64,000 nucleotides of DNA from Craspedostauros australis. Its lineage: Eukaryota; Bacillariophyta; Bacillariophyceae; Mastogloiales; Achnanthaceae. The notes beneath the pieces were generated by a model. The model did not search any database. It saw only the letters and a program-made list of their open reading frames with translations, and was not told the origin of the DNA. The stretch lies in the NCBI GenBank assembly GCA_026770025.1, contig JAMXDE010000007.1:744001-808000 (forward strand), in the 5' to 3' direction. Positions 1-9,576 of the stretch are shown piece by piece; positions within the stretch are counted from its first letter, which is position 1; each line of letters opens with the position of its first letter. Made by a program: the position numbers and the translations under genes.

Positions 1-3000
1 CGAAAAATCAATCGATGTCGTGACCCAGCGAAGCAAAATGGACAGAATGAGGAAAACTCGGACGGACGACCACGCGACAACTGGAGCGTAGGTGGCTTCC
101 GTTTCGGTCATCATGTCGCCTCTGCAGCACCATCGGCCCTTGTACTTCTTGACCGTGCCGTCAGGCATTCGCTTGCGTCGGAATACCCACGTGCCTGGAA
201 AGATGCGGTCGGTGGTGGAGGACTTTGGTACCTCAATCCATGTCCCTTTCTTCGTGAGGTCGTGAATTTCCTTGTGTGCGGCGGCCATCCATTCACTCTT
301 GTTGTCGTCGTTCATTGCCTCGTTGAAGGAAAGCGTGTCTGGGTCGGCTTTTGACGCCTTGTAGCTGAAGTATCGGTCTGTGAGGCTGAGGTCACCGCCG
401 CTGGTGAAGAAGCTGAGTAGGTCGTATGTGATGAGAGCGTTGTGCTCGCCGTTGTCGTTGTTGTCACGGTCGAGGATGGCTGCCATCGCATGATGCTCGG
501 TGCGTTCAGGAGGCTCGAACTCACTTGGAGGGACTGGGATGTTCGGTGGGATCGCCGGAGCCACTCCGAGCTGGACGAGCAGGTGATGTAGGGCGACTTC
601 GTAGCGTTCGTTGTGTGTGGCGATATTCCAAACGCAGCTGGCTCGAGTCATGAAGTTGTACAGTCTTTCGCTGTCGTCGGGCGGCCGCATGCCGCTGTTG
701 ACTGCCGCGATTGCTCGCTCAAGGGTGTATGGCTCTCCTTCCGTCCGTGGGATGAAGTCAAAGTAGGAGACAGGCAGTTCGTATTCATCAGCAAGGATGA
801 GGTCGTCGAGAGTATCAATCAGTCGGCGAATGGCGTAGTAGAGACATTGCATGCGGGCGTCCCTCGACGGAAATCGGAAGCGCACTACATTGTCGAAGTA
901 GTGTTCCATGTATTGGACAACGCGTGGAAGTTGGGTCCACAGGGTTGCCATCTCCGTGGGTCCCATCTCAGAATCGTCAGAAGAATCGTCGTCATCCGCG
1001 AGTGTTTCGGGCGGATTACTTGCCATTAGGATGTGGTGTTCGTTGGTTGGCGCTCCTCCGCTTGTCACTGCGTCCTCTTGTTCTTGGCGCATTCTGGCTC
1101 GGATTTCGAGTTGTTGGATGCGAAGCATCCTCTCCATCTCGAGGTCGCCCTGCGCCCAGCGCCGTTCTTCCCGGGTCAATTCTGTGGTGTCGATTGTTGC
1201 TAGATTTCGGAGCATGGAGTCAGTATCGCGCACCAGAGCATTGGCCTTCTTTGTTACTGCGCCATCTTGATGAGTAACGTACTGCCTGAGTGTCGCACGA
1301 CAGGTCTGGAGAGCGTGCTTCATGTCTTCCACGGCTTGGTCTTTGCTGGGTTCACTCGTCGCGATGGTGGTTACGTTTGCGCTGGTTTTGGATGGTTGTG
1401 TGATGTCGTCGGCCCAAACCACTTTTCCGCCCAAGGTGTCGTAGGTGAGGCGCTCGACGGTCCGTCGCTCTCGTGGTGTGCGCTTGTTGATGCGTTCAGA
1501 GCGGCGTAGTGGAGGCGGCTTTGCCTTTCTAATCGTCGGTTGTTCTGTTGGTGCAGTGATGGGTTTGCGCAGCGGTGAAGTTGGAGGAGAGTTGATCGGT
1601 GATTGCACGTCGTCGTCACTGTTGTCGTTGGCAACTCCCTCTGTCGGTGGCAACGGTTTAGGGAGACTTGTCGGAGTCTCTTCGGCTCCCTCTGTCAACG
1701 GCATTGGTGGCGTCGGCTTGTTGGTGTCGGTGGTTGTTGGCGAACGACTGATTTGTTGAGGTGGCTGCACTTGGTCAGTTGGGGTGATATCGTCCTTCGT
1801 GTGTGTTGTCACAGGTTGCCTCAAAATGTGAGTTGGTGAATTTTGTTCACTCACAATCGGGGTTCTTGTGTTTGGCGTTTCTGGCAACAATTTTGCTGGC
1901 GGATCGTCATCATGTGAGGGAAGGAATCGCTGATGGTCGGTTTCATCCTCTCGCTCGATGTCCCGCTCTTCCATAGCAATGATATCGTCGTCATCGAACG
2001 GTATTTGATACGTAGTATCGCCGAACATGTGTGTCCATTCCGTTGAATTGTAGTCTGGGAGGTCAGCCAGATCAGTCGCTATCGTCGCAAACCAATCGTC
2101 AAACACAACGTGAAATTGTGGTGTGATTGATCCTGTCCTCGGCGAGAGGACCAGCGGAACCGTGGATGCGTGGCGAGCGGAGAGTCCCATGTTTACATAG
2201 CGCTCCCCACGTGGTTCCCATCTTGGTATCTTGCGGCCGTCGCCGAGCGCCTTGTTTAAGACGTAGACGGGGCTGCCCCACACATGTAGGTTGTGTAGCT
2301 GTTTCAGGGGCATGCGCGTGCGCGAGAGAATATCCAAAGGCGTGAGTCCTGTTGCTGCGCTTGGTACACGATTGTGTACGTAAGCGGCATGGACGACGGC
2401 CATGGGCCAGTGCTGGGCATCGAACATCGTAGGCCAATGAATGCTTTGATGCATCATCATTGTTCGTGCCATAGAGATGATCGTGCGGATGCTGCGCTCG
2501 GCCACTCCGTTGTGATGGTGAGCGCCGACTCCAGCAAAGCGGTGCACTTGATGAAACCGTTTGAGGTGTTTGGCGTAGTCTGGCGATGTAAAGGTGGTGG
2601 CGTTGTCCGAGAGGTACGAGCGCACAGGCACACCCACATCGCGGCACATGGATTCGAAGCGTTCCTTTGCTTCCAACGTAGCGTGGGTCGTGAGGGATGC
2701 GACTGGCTCCACGTGTATGTAGCCGGACGCGTGGTCCACGAACATTGCGCCACCCTTGTACATCTCCGACGCATCGGACTTGCCTCTTCCTGTGAAGAGG
2801 CGACCCAAGGTGCGTCCCACGAAGTGGTCCACTGAGACTTGCTGACCCGGGAAGAGGTGATCCGTTTTGATCACACCCTGTCGGTCTTGGACGGCGTGTT
2901 GCGTTGTGCCTGGTGTGGTTCTGCGGTGTTGTTTGCCAAATTGGCACGCCGCACACAGCGGGCATTCTTGTACGCGGGCGGCAGCTGTTTGCATCTTCCG

Positions 3001-5997
3001 TGATGCCTCAGTGTTGACGAGGGCGCCGGATCGGAGTAGGAACTGCACTCGTCTGAAGGAGAGGTGCCCGAGTCGATAGTGCCACTTGAGCAGCTCCTTT
3101 TGCGGTTGAGACAGGTTTTGGTTCTGCTCTGCCACGGAAGTTGCGGTTGTGGCGAGCGCCGCTGGGAGTTCGGTGAGGTCGCCAGTGCGATATGCACGTG
3201 AGGTCGGAAGGTTGTTCGATTTCTTGTTGTGGGCAATGATGGGACCTCGTTCGTCGTTTCCAGGGATGCCGCTCAGCTGAATGTTGTTCGCTTCCACGAC
3301 AATATTCTCCCCTTTGTATTCATTGAGGAGGCATGCGGTGCTGATGAGCTTGACTGAGGACTCCGGCACATAGAAAGCCGGGAGAGATAAGGATCGAGGG
3401 TTGCTGTTGACGTCGAGGATGGACCATTCAACCCTGCCTTTCGTCTTTACCTTGGTGCGGCGAAGAAACCCGTTGAGGAAGGTTGGCGAGGTTGGAGCAG
3501 ACGTAGGGCCCACGAAGTCGGTGATATCGTTGGTCACGCAGATGGAGGCGCCGGTGTCCCATACTACATCGAAGGAACCGTCTTGAGGGATGATGCCTTC
3601 CACCTTGTGAGGTGCGGCGAAGGCATGTTGGAAACCGAAGGTTGTTGCGAGGGTGTGGTAGGCATTGGTAATTAGGCTGGTGCCTGTGTATCCATGGGGC
3701 TGTGCTTCGCTTGTGTTACCGTTGTGGCGGAGACTCTGATGTTCACTTGGATCTGTGTGAGATCCCCGCTTGAAGCGAGTGGGGGTCCTTAAGTGGTAAA
3801 AGTCGCAGTGATGTTTCGTGTGCCGGTTCGGTGGACGAGCGGGATTCATTTTGTTTCGCGCGCGACAGGAGTTTTGGTGTTTTGGGAACCGGCGAGCGCG
3901 GCGAGTTTTGTTTTGGTGGTTCGCACTTGGGGCGTGACGTGGGGCGTGGTGTTTCGCGTTGGTGCGCTTGTGAAGGAGAAAACGTTTGAAGTCATCGTTC
4001 CCGAACAGAGAGTCGTATAGATCGTTCGAGGGCGTTGCCGGGTAGTGATAGAAGCGTGGTCTTGTTCTATTTGACTTGTTTTGTTTCTTCCTCCACGTGT
4101 TGACCTGGCGGATAGTTCGCATTGGAGTTGGCTGGTACTGGCGTGGGACGTTGGTGTGAAGGGCGAATAGCACAATGGCTGTCGTCATCCACATCATGAT
4201 ACTCACCACATGCCATCCACACTCGATGCCGAGTAGAGAGATTTGTGCTGCACAAAGGAGGAGAAAGGTGCCGGTGACGATGTTGATGGTTTCGAAGGCA
4301 GTGAACACGTTCCACACGGCGGTCCACCAGGAGCGTTCGTTTGCGTGAGCTTCGGCGGAGAGGCAGGTCCATGCTGCATGGTCGATTTCGAGCTGTGGAC
4401 TGTTTGGCTTGTGCTTGAAGTCGTCGATGTGGCCGGCTGTGCCGTGGGAGATGCGCCAGTGGCGGCACTTCGCGCACCAGTGGAAGGTCTTGTTGTTCAT
4501 GAGCTTTTGTTGTGGCTCACCCTTCCGTGGGGGTGTTGTGATCCAAGGGTCCTTCTTTTGTTGTGTTTTCTTGTTGGCCTGTTTACCCTTGGCATTCATG
4601 CGTTTGCCTCCTTTGTTCTGTTCCAGAAGACGAGCTTCCTTTGTAGTTGAGGAGTGGTTTGCATGCATGCGCGGGGTGTTGCGGTCACGAGAGTGCCTGT
4701 TGGCGTGCCAGGAGTTTCCCTGCAGTTCGTCGAGATAGGCATCCTCGGCTACGCTGCAGATGTCCATCCACGTGAGGTCCTCGCGGAGAAGGTGGGGTTC
4801 CGCTCGTTCGTAGGTCTTGAGGGACTTGTCTTCGATCAGTCGTCTGAGTCGGTCGCTGATGTCGAGGATTCGATGACGGTATCGTTCTCCTGACGTGGTT
4901 CTGCCTCCTGCCATGAAGAAGTTGTCTGTCATGGTACGGAGGAGCGAAATCTCGAACTGGTCGGCATCTTGAAGTTCCTTGCACATGATGCGAAGAGCAT
5001 CAGCCATGGCTTGGATGTTCTCTCCCTGGAACTTCTGGGGCGTGGTCTTTCTGACCTTCTCTTGGAGCCGTGCGTACTTGTCCAGCGAGCTCGAAGTGAT
5101 ACTCTTGATGAGTTCGGTGAAGATCACGTTGAAGTCTTGTTGATACTTCGGCTTGATGCGGTTCATCAGGCGGTCTTCGAGGTCGGGGTCAAGGCTGTCG
5201 CGTAGGAATCGAGCGGCAGACGCGTTGTTCTGCTTGTCGTATCGATCCCACAAGTGGCGATAGGCGTCGTGGTGGTCGGTGGCTTGGCTGATGGTGGTGC
5301 TGCCTGGGGCGTCGAGGACGCATACCATCTCATCAGGGTGTTCGTTGCTCCTCATGTAGGTCATCGAGATGAGACCTGCGGTGGACATATGGTCCTTGAG
5401 GAGGCGCAGCATGCGCTGGCGGTTGTCCCCGATTCGGAAGCGTGGGCGGATGCCTTTCTCCCGCTCCGGTTGGTTCTTGGAGTCCGAGCCGTTGTGGAGG
5501 ACGCGCTGCTGTTGGGAGCTGTCGTAGGACAGGGCTGCGTCTTCAGCGAGGCCTGTCCATTCGACGTTCGGTTTCCCTCCCGTCCATGGTACCCAGTGGC
5601 GACCAGCCTTGGTGAGACCACCCATGATGGGTTTCTCTGGCTTGTCTTCGCTTTCGTACGCCACGTACGTGGTTTCGGGTCCGATGGGTTCTTCGTCGGC
5701 GTCAAAGGGGAAGGCACCTCCAGTGGATCCAGTTTGGTTGCCTGCGTTCCCTTCGGTTTCACCCGGGTTCGGTGGGTTGTTGGCATCCCCGGTGTTGCCT
5801 TGGGCGAGGTCGCCTTCTTCTTGCCCGGTGGCCGTTTGGTTTCCTTGCCGGGCTGGGATGGGGTTAGCTCCTCGCGAGATTCGTGATTCGTTGAGATCTC
5901 GAAGGGCTTGAGCGGCTTGTTGGTTGAGCCGCTCCACGAAGGCCTCCAGCCTGCGTTCTTCGCTGCTGATGCTCGTGTCTTCTCCTTGGGCGCTCAT
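1..5997 (-). CDS. Copia Gag-Pol polyprotein (partial, C-terminus outside window)
   Basis: About 1999 codons are open from the first in-frame ATG (5997) to the window edge; an in-frame stop lies upstream at 6163-6165. Visible in order: Gag capsid-like region (about residues 80-450); a zinc-finger-like motif C508-x2-C511-x6-H518-x4-H523; a strongly hydrophobic stretch at about 559-615 that looks like two membrane helices; a His/Arg-rich basic segment; protease active site DTGAS at 814-818; integrase HHCC zinc site H973, H978, C1015, C1018; integrase catalytic D1057, D1131, E1167 (D,D-35-E spacing); a Pro/Thr-rich linker; and the start of the reverse transcriptase from about 1895 (GTW, WVF.RKR, DG.VKKYKGR, TYAPVV). 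The YADD box lies outside. Function is self-replication and integration. The frame is intact, so the copy may be active. Confidence 0.93.
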   Translation of the reverse strand, partial: MSAQGEDTSISSEERRLEAFVERLNQQAAQALRDLNESRISRGANPIPARQGNQTATGQEEGDLAQGNTGDANNPPNPGETEGNAGNQTGSTGGAFPFDADEEPIGPETTYVAYESEDKPEKPIMGGLTKAGRHWVPWTGGKPNVEWTGLAEDAALSYDSSQQQRVLHNGSDSKNQPEREKGIRPRFRIGDNRQRMLRLLKDHMSTAGLISMTYMRSNEHPDEMVCVLDAPGSTTISQATDHHDAYRHLWDRYDKQNNASAARFLRDSLDPDLEDRLMNRIKPKYQQDFNVIFTELIKSITSSSLDKYARLQEKVRKTTPQKFQGENIQAMADALRIMCKELQDADQFEISLLRTMTDNFFMAGGRTTSGERYRHRILDISDRLRRLIEDKSLKTYERAEPHLLREDLTWMDICSVAEDAYLDELQGNSWHANRHSRDRNTPRMHANHSSTTKEARLLEQNKGGKRMNAKGKQANKKTQQKKDPWITTPPRKGEPQQKLMNNKTFHWCAKCRHWRISHGTAGHIDDFKHKPNSPQLEIDHAAWTCLSAEAHANERSWWTAVWNVFTAFETINIVTGTFLLLCAAQISLLGIECGWHVVSIMMWMTTAIVLFALHTNVPRQYQPTPMRTIRQVNTWRKKQNKSNRTRPRFYHYPATPSNDLYDSLFGNDDFKRFLLHKRTNAKHHAPRHAPSANHQNKTRRARRFPKHQNSCRARNKMNPARPPNRHTKHHCDFYHLRTPTRFKRGSHTDPSEHQSLRHNGNTSEAQPHGYTGTSLITNAYHTLATTFGFQHAFAAPHKVEGIIPQDGSFDVVWDTGASICVTNDITDFVGPTSAPTSPTFLNGFLRRTKVKTKGRVEWSILDVNSNPRSLSLPAFYVPESSVKLISTACLLNEYKGENIVVEANNIQLSGIPGNDERGPIIAHNKKSNNLPTSRAYRTGDLTELPAALATTATSVAEQNQNLSQPQKELLKWHYRLGHLSFRRVQFLLRSGALVNTEASRKMQTAAARVQECPLCAACQFGKQHRRTTPGTTQHAVQDRQGVIKTDHLFPGQQVSVDHFVGRTLGRLFTGRGKSDASEMYKGGAMFVDHASGYIHVEPVASLTTHATLEAKERFESMCRDVGVPVRSYLSDNATTFTSPDYAKHLKRFHQVHRFAGVGAHHHNGVAERSIRTIISMARTMMMHQSIHWPTMFDAQHWPMAVVHAAYVHNRVPSAATGLTPLDILSRTRMPLKQLHNLHVWGSPVYVLNKALGDGRKIPRWEPRGERYVNMGLSARHASTVPLVLSPRTGSITPQFHVVFDDWFATIATDLADLPDYNSTEWTHMFGDTTYQIPFDDDDIIAMEERDIEREDETDHQRFLPSHDDDPPAKLLPETPNTRTPIVSEQNSPTHILRQPVTTHTKDDITPTDQVQPPQQISRSPTTTDTNKPTPPMPLTEGAEETPTSLPKPLPPTEGVANDNSDDDVQSPINSPPTSPLRKPITAPTEQPTIRKAKPPPLRRSERINKRTPRERRTVERLTYDTLGGKVVWADDITQPSKTSANVTTIATSEPSKDQAVEDMKHALQTCRATLRQYVTHQDGAVTKKANALVRDTDSMLRNLATIDTTELTREERRWAQGDLEMERMLRIQQLEIRARMRQEQEDAVTSGGAPTNEHHILMASNPPETLADDDDSSDDSEMGPTEMATLWTQLPRVVQYMEHYFDNVVRFRFPSRDARMQCLYYAIRRLIDTLDDLILADEYELPVSYFDFIPRTEGEPYTLERAIAAVNSGMRPPDDSERLYNFMTRASCVWNIATHNERYEVALHHLLVQLGVAPAIPPNIPVPPSEFEPPERTEHHAMAAILDRDNNDNGEHNALITYDLLSFFTSGGDLSLTDRYFSYKASKADPDTLSFNEAMNDDNKSEWMAAAHKEIHDLTKKGTWIEVPKSSTTDRIFPGTWVFRRKRMPDGTVKKYKGRWCCRGDMMTETEATYAPVVAWSSVRVFLILSILLRWVTTSIDFS

Positions 5998-6421
5998 GGT
6001 GAGGCGGTGGAGGTGTCGAAGTCGTTGGTCTTCGCTTGGTGTCGACGGTTGTCTCGGGCTGGGCTGCGCTTCCCCCTTCGATGGTGAAGGTGTGCACGGG
6101 GTGTTGGCAGGAGTGCTCTTGAGACGTACACCTGGTTTGCAGGTGTTGGTGGATGCGCTTGCTTAGCAAGGGCTTGGTTTGATGAGTTGCCTTCGGGCTA
6201 ACTTCATAGATTGCTAGTCAGGGTCGTTGGTCCTGAGAGGCTTGGAGCCTTTGGGCTCAGTGTCGTTGGACACAGCGGTCTGCGCACTTGAGGAAGTCTC
6301 TTTGAGAGTGAGGAAGGTGGATGTAAGCGAGAACCACTCGCAGCTACCAGTTAGTGTTCCGTGTCTTTTGCACGTTGTCAGGAGAATGATCTGCCCTTCA
6401 ACCGGCTTTGACGCCGTTTGA
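5998..6421 (-). other. Leader between candidate LTR and Gag start
   Basis: This is untranslated leader of the copia element if the LTR boundary is right. The polyprotein frame is closed by a stop at 6163-6165. I see no other gene here. Confidence 0.4.
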
Positions 6422-7002
6422 TGTTGAGAGCAAAGCTGTATCAGACGATGGTGTAACTGTAGTGAACTTGGAAGTAAGCTGTGAAGATTGTTTCTGATTG
6501 CTTGTTTTATGTGTTAAGCTTACTATTGATGGGACGATCGAGTAAAAAGGTGGGGTTCGTGCTGTCGTACTTCAGCCGTTCTTTGTTGCGCAGCAGCATG
6601 CCGTGTTGATCCTGCACACATACAGTCTTCCAGTATCATCACCCGTAGAGCAGCAGCTGATCCATTCACATGGATATGCTTCAAGATGAGTGTATGTTCG
6701 GCAGGGTGACGAGCTGGACAGGTGGCAGGGGTGCATGAGCTGGAGGGCGAGCAACGCATGGATTGCAGTTCAACTACACATCGTGTGTGTGGTAGCCTTT
6801 CATCACGGTATCGGTCTTGGGTACCGAATACTGTGTACGCGGAATGGACAGTTAAGTCCCGGGTCAGTCCCGGAGCTAGTCTGTCCCAACTGATATGTAG
6901 ATATTTTCATGTCGAACATTGTTCGTGGTGGTGCCAAGACTTACTCGCACTCGTACGATTGTATCATGTATAGAGTAGAGTAGAGCAGAGTATAGCACAA
7001 CA
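6422..7002 (-). repeat. Candidate LTR of the copia element
   Basis: The segment begins TGTTGAGAG and ends CAACA on the plus strand, so on the element's strand it would start TGTTG and end CAACA, the usual copia LTR termini. It sits 424 bp upstream of the polyprotein ATG. It contains no protein-coding frame that I trust. The mate LTR is outside the window, so the call rests on the termini and position only. Confidence 0.25.
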
Positions 7003-7249
7003 TAGTTACTTAGCGTGTGTGTCTCTAGAGAGAGAGACGGAAAGCAGCCCAGAGTACCCGCACTGGTACTCATCTGGCACACTCTTCTCTCAACGTGGAA
7101 GGCGTTGTTGCCGAAGCTAGGCATTTCGCAAAGTCCGTGCATTGCTCTTTCTCCATACAGACGCATGAGAGTACAACTGCCATTTCCATTTTCCTCTCTA
7201 GAGTTCACCAAGTGTTCTCCGTATCTCTCCAGCAGCCAGCACCATCCTT

Positions 7250-7543
7250 TCACTCCGCCAAGCTCAATCTTGCCGCGGCAAGATGTTGTTGGGATTCTTG
7301 CTTGGGTTGTTTTGTTGCGTTTGCCTTCGGACTTGCGGTGATCCGCAGAGCGAGGTTGAAGAGAGGAGCGAGCATGAAGGTACGGCTGTATGTTGAGCCG
7401 AGGATCAGTGCGATGAAGAAGACGAAGTTGGCGACTTGTAGACTCGTAGTGTCGGTATTGGACATAACATTTGGCATTTGATGCTGTGATGTTGCCTGGG
7501 TGATTGCTGTTGTGAGCGCATGCTGTTGTGCTTGTGTGTGCAT
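7250..7543 (-). CDS. Possible small one-TM protein, unknown
   Basis: A 97-residue ATG frame with one clear hydrophobic helix (about residues 38-52) and a Gln/Ala-rich, Lys-containing tail. Codon choice in the second half (many codons ending in C) resembles the trusted genes nearby. I do not recognise the family. It lies just downstream of PEX12 on the same strand and could also be part of its 3' region. Support is weak: no intron, no motif. Confidence 0.25.
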   Translation of the reverse strand: MHTQAQQHALTTAITQATSQHQMPNVMSNTDTTSLQVANFVFFIALILGSTYSRTFMLAPLFNLALRITASPKANATKQPKQESQQHLAAARLSLAE

Positions 7544-7610
7544 GTGTTCATACAGATGCCCCTCATTTCATCATCACACCAACCCCACTGAGTTCCCATC
7601 TTGATCCCGA

Positions 7611-9080
7611 TCAATGATGCCTTGGTTCGAACAGCCTTACAATCTTTGACTCTGGACAATCCATTTTCGAGATGGGGCACGTGCCATTCTTTCGGATGAA
7701 ATCCAGCAAGCAGCTGAGGCAGAACACGTAGCCACCCGTGGAAGCTGCCGGCTGCACCCGCGGTCGATTGCACAACGGGCACAGATGGGGCGCCCTTGTT
7801 TGCAACAGAATCGTTCTTGTTTTGGGCTGCGATGATGGCGGAGGTAACGAGCGATGGACTTCTGTTGCTGCTTCTACTGCCTGAGATGAGCGTGGAGGTG
7901 ACATGTTGAACGCTGCCATCCGCTCATCGAACTGCCGATCATGCTGGTTTTGTTGCCGCTCGCGCTGTCGATCCAACCTCCGCTGTCTCTGCTGATGCTG
8001 GCGCTCTTTATACAGCCGAGACAACCACGCAACACCAACTACAGCCGTGATCCCATGCATAGCCTGTCGTCGGACATCATTCGGAAGCTGGTCCCATTGC
8101 GTTCGTGGTACTGATGCTAATGCTGATGCCGATGCCGCTGATGATGATGATGGTGCGTTGGAGCTTCGGTTTGAGTTTTGCTCTCCTTGCGGTATCGCCG
8201 CCCCTGCTTGGTCGGAACTTCTGCCGCCCATCTCTGCCGATGCTATTTCTGATGTTGTTCCGTTCGGTGCCGAACTGGGCCGATCTCCCAACGTGACACG
8301 ACGCAGGGCAAGGCCCAACACCGCAGATATCGGGTCAAAGTACAGTGACCTGCCGAGCAAGTATCGCAGCTTACATATTCTGTGCAATCCACTGATGCTC
8401 ATCAGCGCAAATGGGTATGCCCACACAGAAATCGCTTTCAGTTTGGATGACCATGGCATCTGACGTGATTGCTGGCCAGACGACGTGCCGTGAAAGCCTT
8501 GTTCTTGTTGCTGCTGCTGATGGCGTTGTTGATACTGCTGATACCATTCCTCCAGCTTGTGAAAGATGTATGGTCTCAGTCCCACCCATGCTGCGAGCAG
8601 CCGTAGATCTCGCTTGGGTGCTTCCAGGAGCGGCGCAGTTCTCTGCCCATCCACCGACTTGCCAACCTTAACTCGCTTGCCACCGTACATCGCTTCCGCG
8701 AACGTCGCCTGCATGCTGCTGGATTCCAGCGTGGCGCTGATGATCACGCAATAGACGGCACACGCCACTTCCAGCTGCCGACGCCGATGAAAGACGGTGT
8801 CCACAATCCACTTGCAGACACGGGATTGGTACCTCTTTCGGATGGATTCGCTGTTCCAGTTCTCCATAGAATACTGAGTCATGCGGATCTCCATGAAATG
8901 GATGCTGGATACGATGGTCTTCCATGCAGATCGCTGCGTCTCCTCGATCATCATCATCTCCAAGAAGGATGGCAGCGGCGACATGGGATCGATCATCCAC
9001 TCCTCCGCGAGGAGCGCGCCCACAGAGCTTGGGACCATGGGATTCACATTGCCTGCGCTGCTAAAAATATCGTCATCCAT
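7611..9080 (-). CDS. PEX12: Peroxin-12, peroxisomal RING ubiquitin-ligase subunit
   Basis: 489 residues, intronless, starting at an ATG with an acidic N-terminus. The C-terminus carries the degenerate PEX12 RING: C434-x2-C437, then GYVFC454-x2-C457, and GTC468P followed by a VRLF motif close to the end. PEX12 lacks some RING zinc ligands in all eukaryotes, and this copy shows the same pattern. Membrane-like helices lie between about 95 and 270, interrupted by poly-Gln (about 185-205) and Ser/Ala-rich low-complexity inserts; these explain why it is longer than the usual 350-400 residues. With PEX2 and PEX10 it forms the peroxisomal membrane ligase that ubiquitinates the import receptor PEX5. 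It is divergent with the aldo-keto-reductase-like gene across a roughly 500-bp promoter. Confidence 0.88.
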   Translation of the reverse strand: MDDDIFSSAGNVNPMVPSSVGALLAEEWMIDPMSPLPSFLEMMMIEETQRSAWKTIVSSIHFMEIRMTQYSMENWNSESIRKRYQSRVCKWIVDTVFHRRRQLEVACAVYCVIISATLESSSMQATFAEAMYGGKRVKVGKSVDGQRTAPLLEAPKRDLRLLAAWVGLRPYIFHKLEEWYQQYQQRHQQQQQEQGFHGTSSGQQSRQMPWSSKLKAISVWAYPFALMSISGLHRICKLRYLLGRSLYFDPISAVLGLALRRVTLGDRPSSAPNGTTSEIASAEMGGRSSDQAGAAIPQGEQNSNRSSNAPSSSSAASASALASVPRTQWDQLPNDVRRQAMHGITAVVGVAWLSRLYKERQHQQRQRRLDRQRERQQNQHDRQFDERMAAFNMSPPRSSQAVEAATEVHRSLPPPSSQPKTRTILLQTRAPHLCPLCNRPRVQPAASTGGYVFCLSCLLDFIRKNGTCPISKMDCPESKIVRLFEPRHH

Positions 9081-9335
9081 TGCTCGCTACGTCTCTTGAT
9101 GGCGGAGACGATGGAATGGAATGGTACGAGCACGCCTCTCCGTATGGATCCTGCACCTGATTCATCTGACCTCGTCTCCGTACGGTGGTCCATCAACCGA
9201 TCAAACGATCGATCAGTGTGTGCGAGTGTTTGGTTGTGTTGCTGAATGGTGACAGTTGGCGGTTGCGCCGTCAGGGTCTCACCATTCGTTGATGTCATAG
9301 CGAATCACGGATCTCAATCACGAGTCGCGAAAAGA

Positions 9336-9343
9336 TGACGTCA
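9336..9343. promoter_or_regulatory. CRE-type palindrome TGACGTCA in divergent promoter
   Basis: A perfect TGACGTCA lies in the 496-bp gap between the start codons of PEX12 (9080) and the aldo-keto-reductase-like gene (9577). TGACGT cores are known in diatoms as CO2/cAMP-responsive elements bound by bZIP factors (established for a Phaeodactylum carbonic anhydrase promoter). Regulation of either gene by it is inference. Confidence 0.35.
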
Positions 9344-9576
9344 AAAAGTCGAATTCGGTGTCAGACCACAAAGATTCACAAAATCGGGGTCCTCAAATGC
9401 ACACCACGACGAAGGTAGGAGAGAAGCCACAATGGCGACGGCAACGGCGACGGTATCGGTGACAACCCACTCTTGAGCACAACTAACGACGCGCAACAAC
9501 CCGATACGACCAGCAACCTACACATACAACACCATACATGCCCTGACTCGTTCTCGTTCTCGTGTGTACTGAGACG

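Larger units (their letters stand above)
1..7002 (-). mobile_element. Ty1/copia LTR retrotransposon, left part beyond the window
   Basis: The element is read on the minus strand. Its order of domains (Gag, aspartic protease, integrase, reverse transcriptase) is the Ty1/copia order. RNase H and one LTR lie beyond position 1. The right boundary is tentative: the plus strand has TGTTGAGAG at 6422 and CAACA ending at 7002, a TG...CA pair that would give a 581-bp LTR followed by a 424-bp leader. No second LTR is available in the window to confirm this, and I could not recognise an initiator-Met primer-binding site next to 6422. The coding frame has no stop or frameshift over almost 6 kb, which suggests a recent insertion. 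The element proper is certain; the outer limit is not. Confidence 0.8.

Noticed and set aside
2099-2965. A 288-codon minus-strand frame in the integrase region
   Set aside because: It lies in a different frame from the polyprotein, whose frame here encodes the clear integrase with D,D-35-E.
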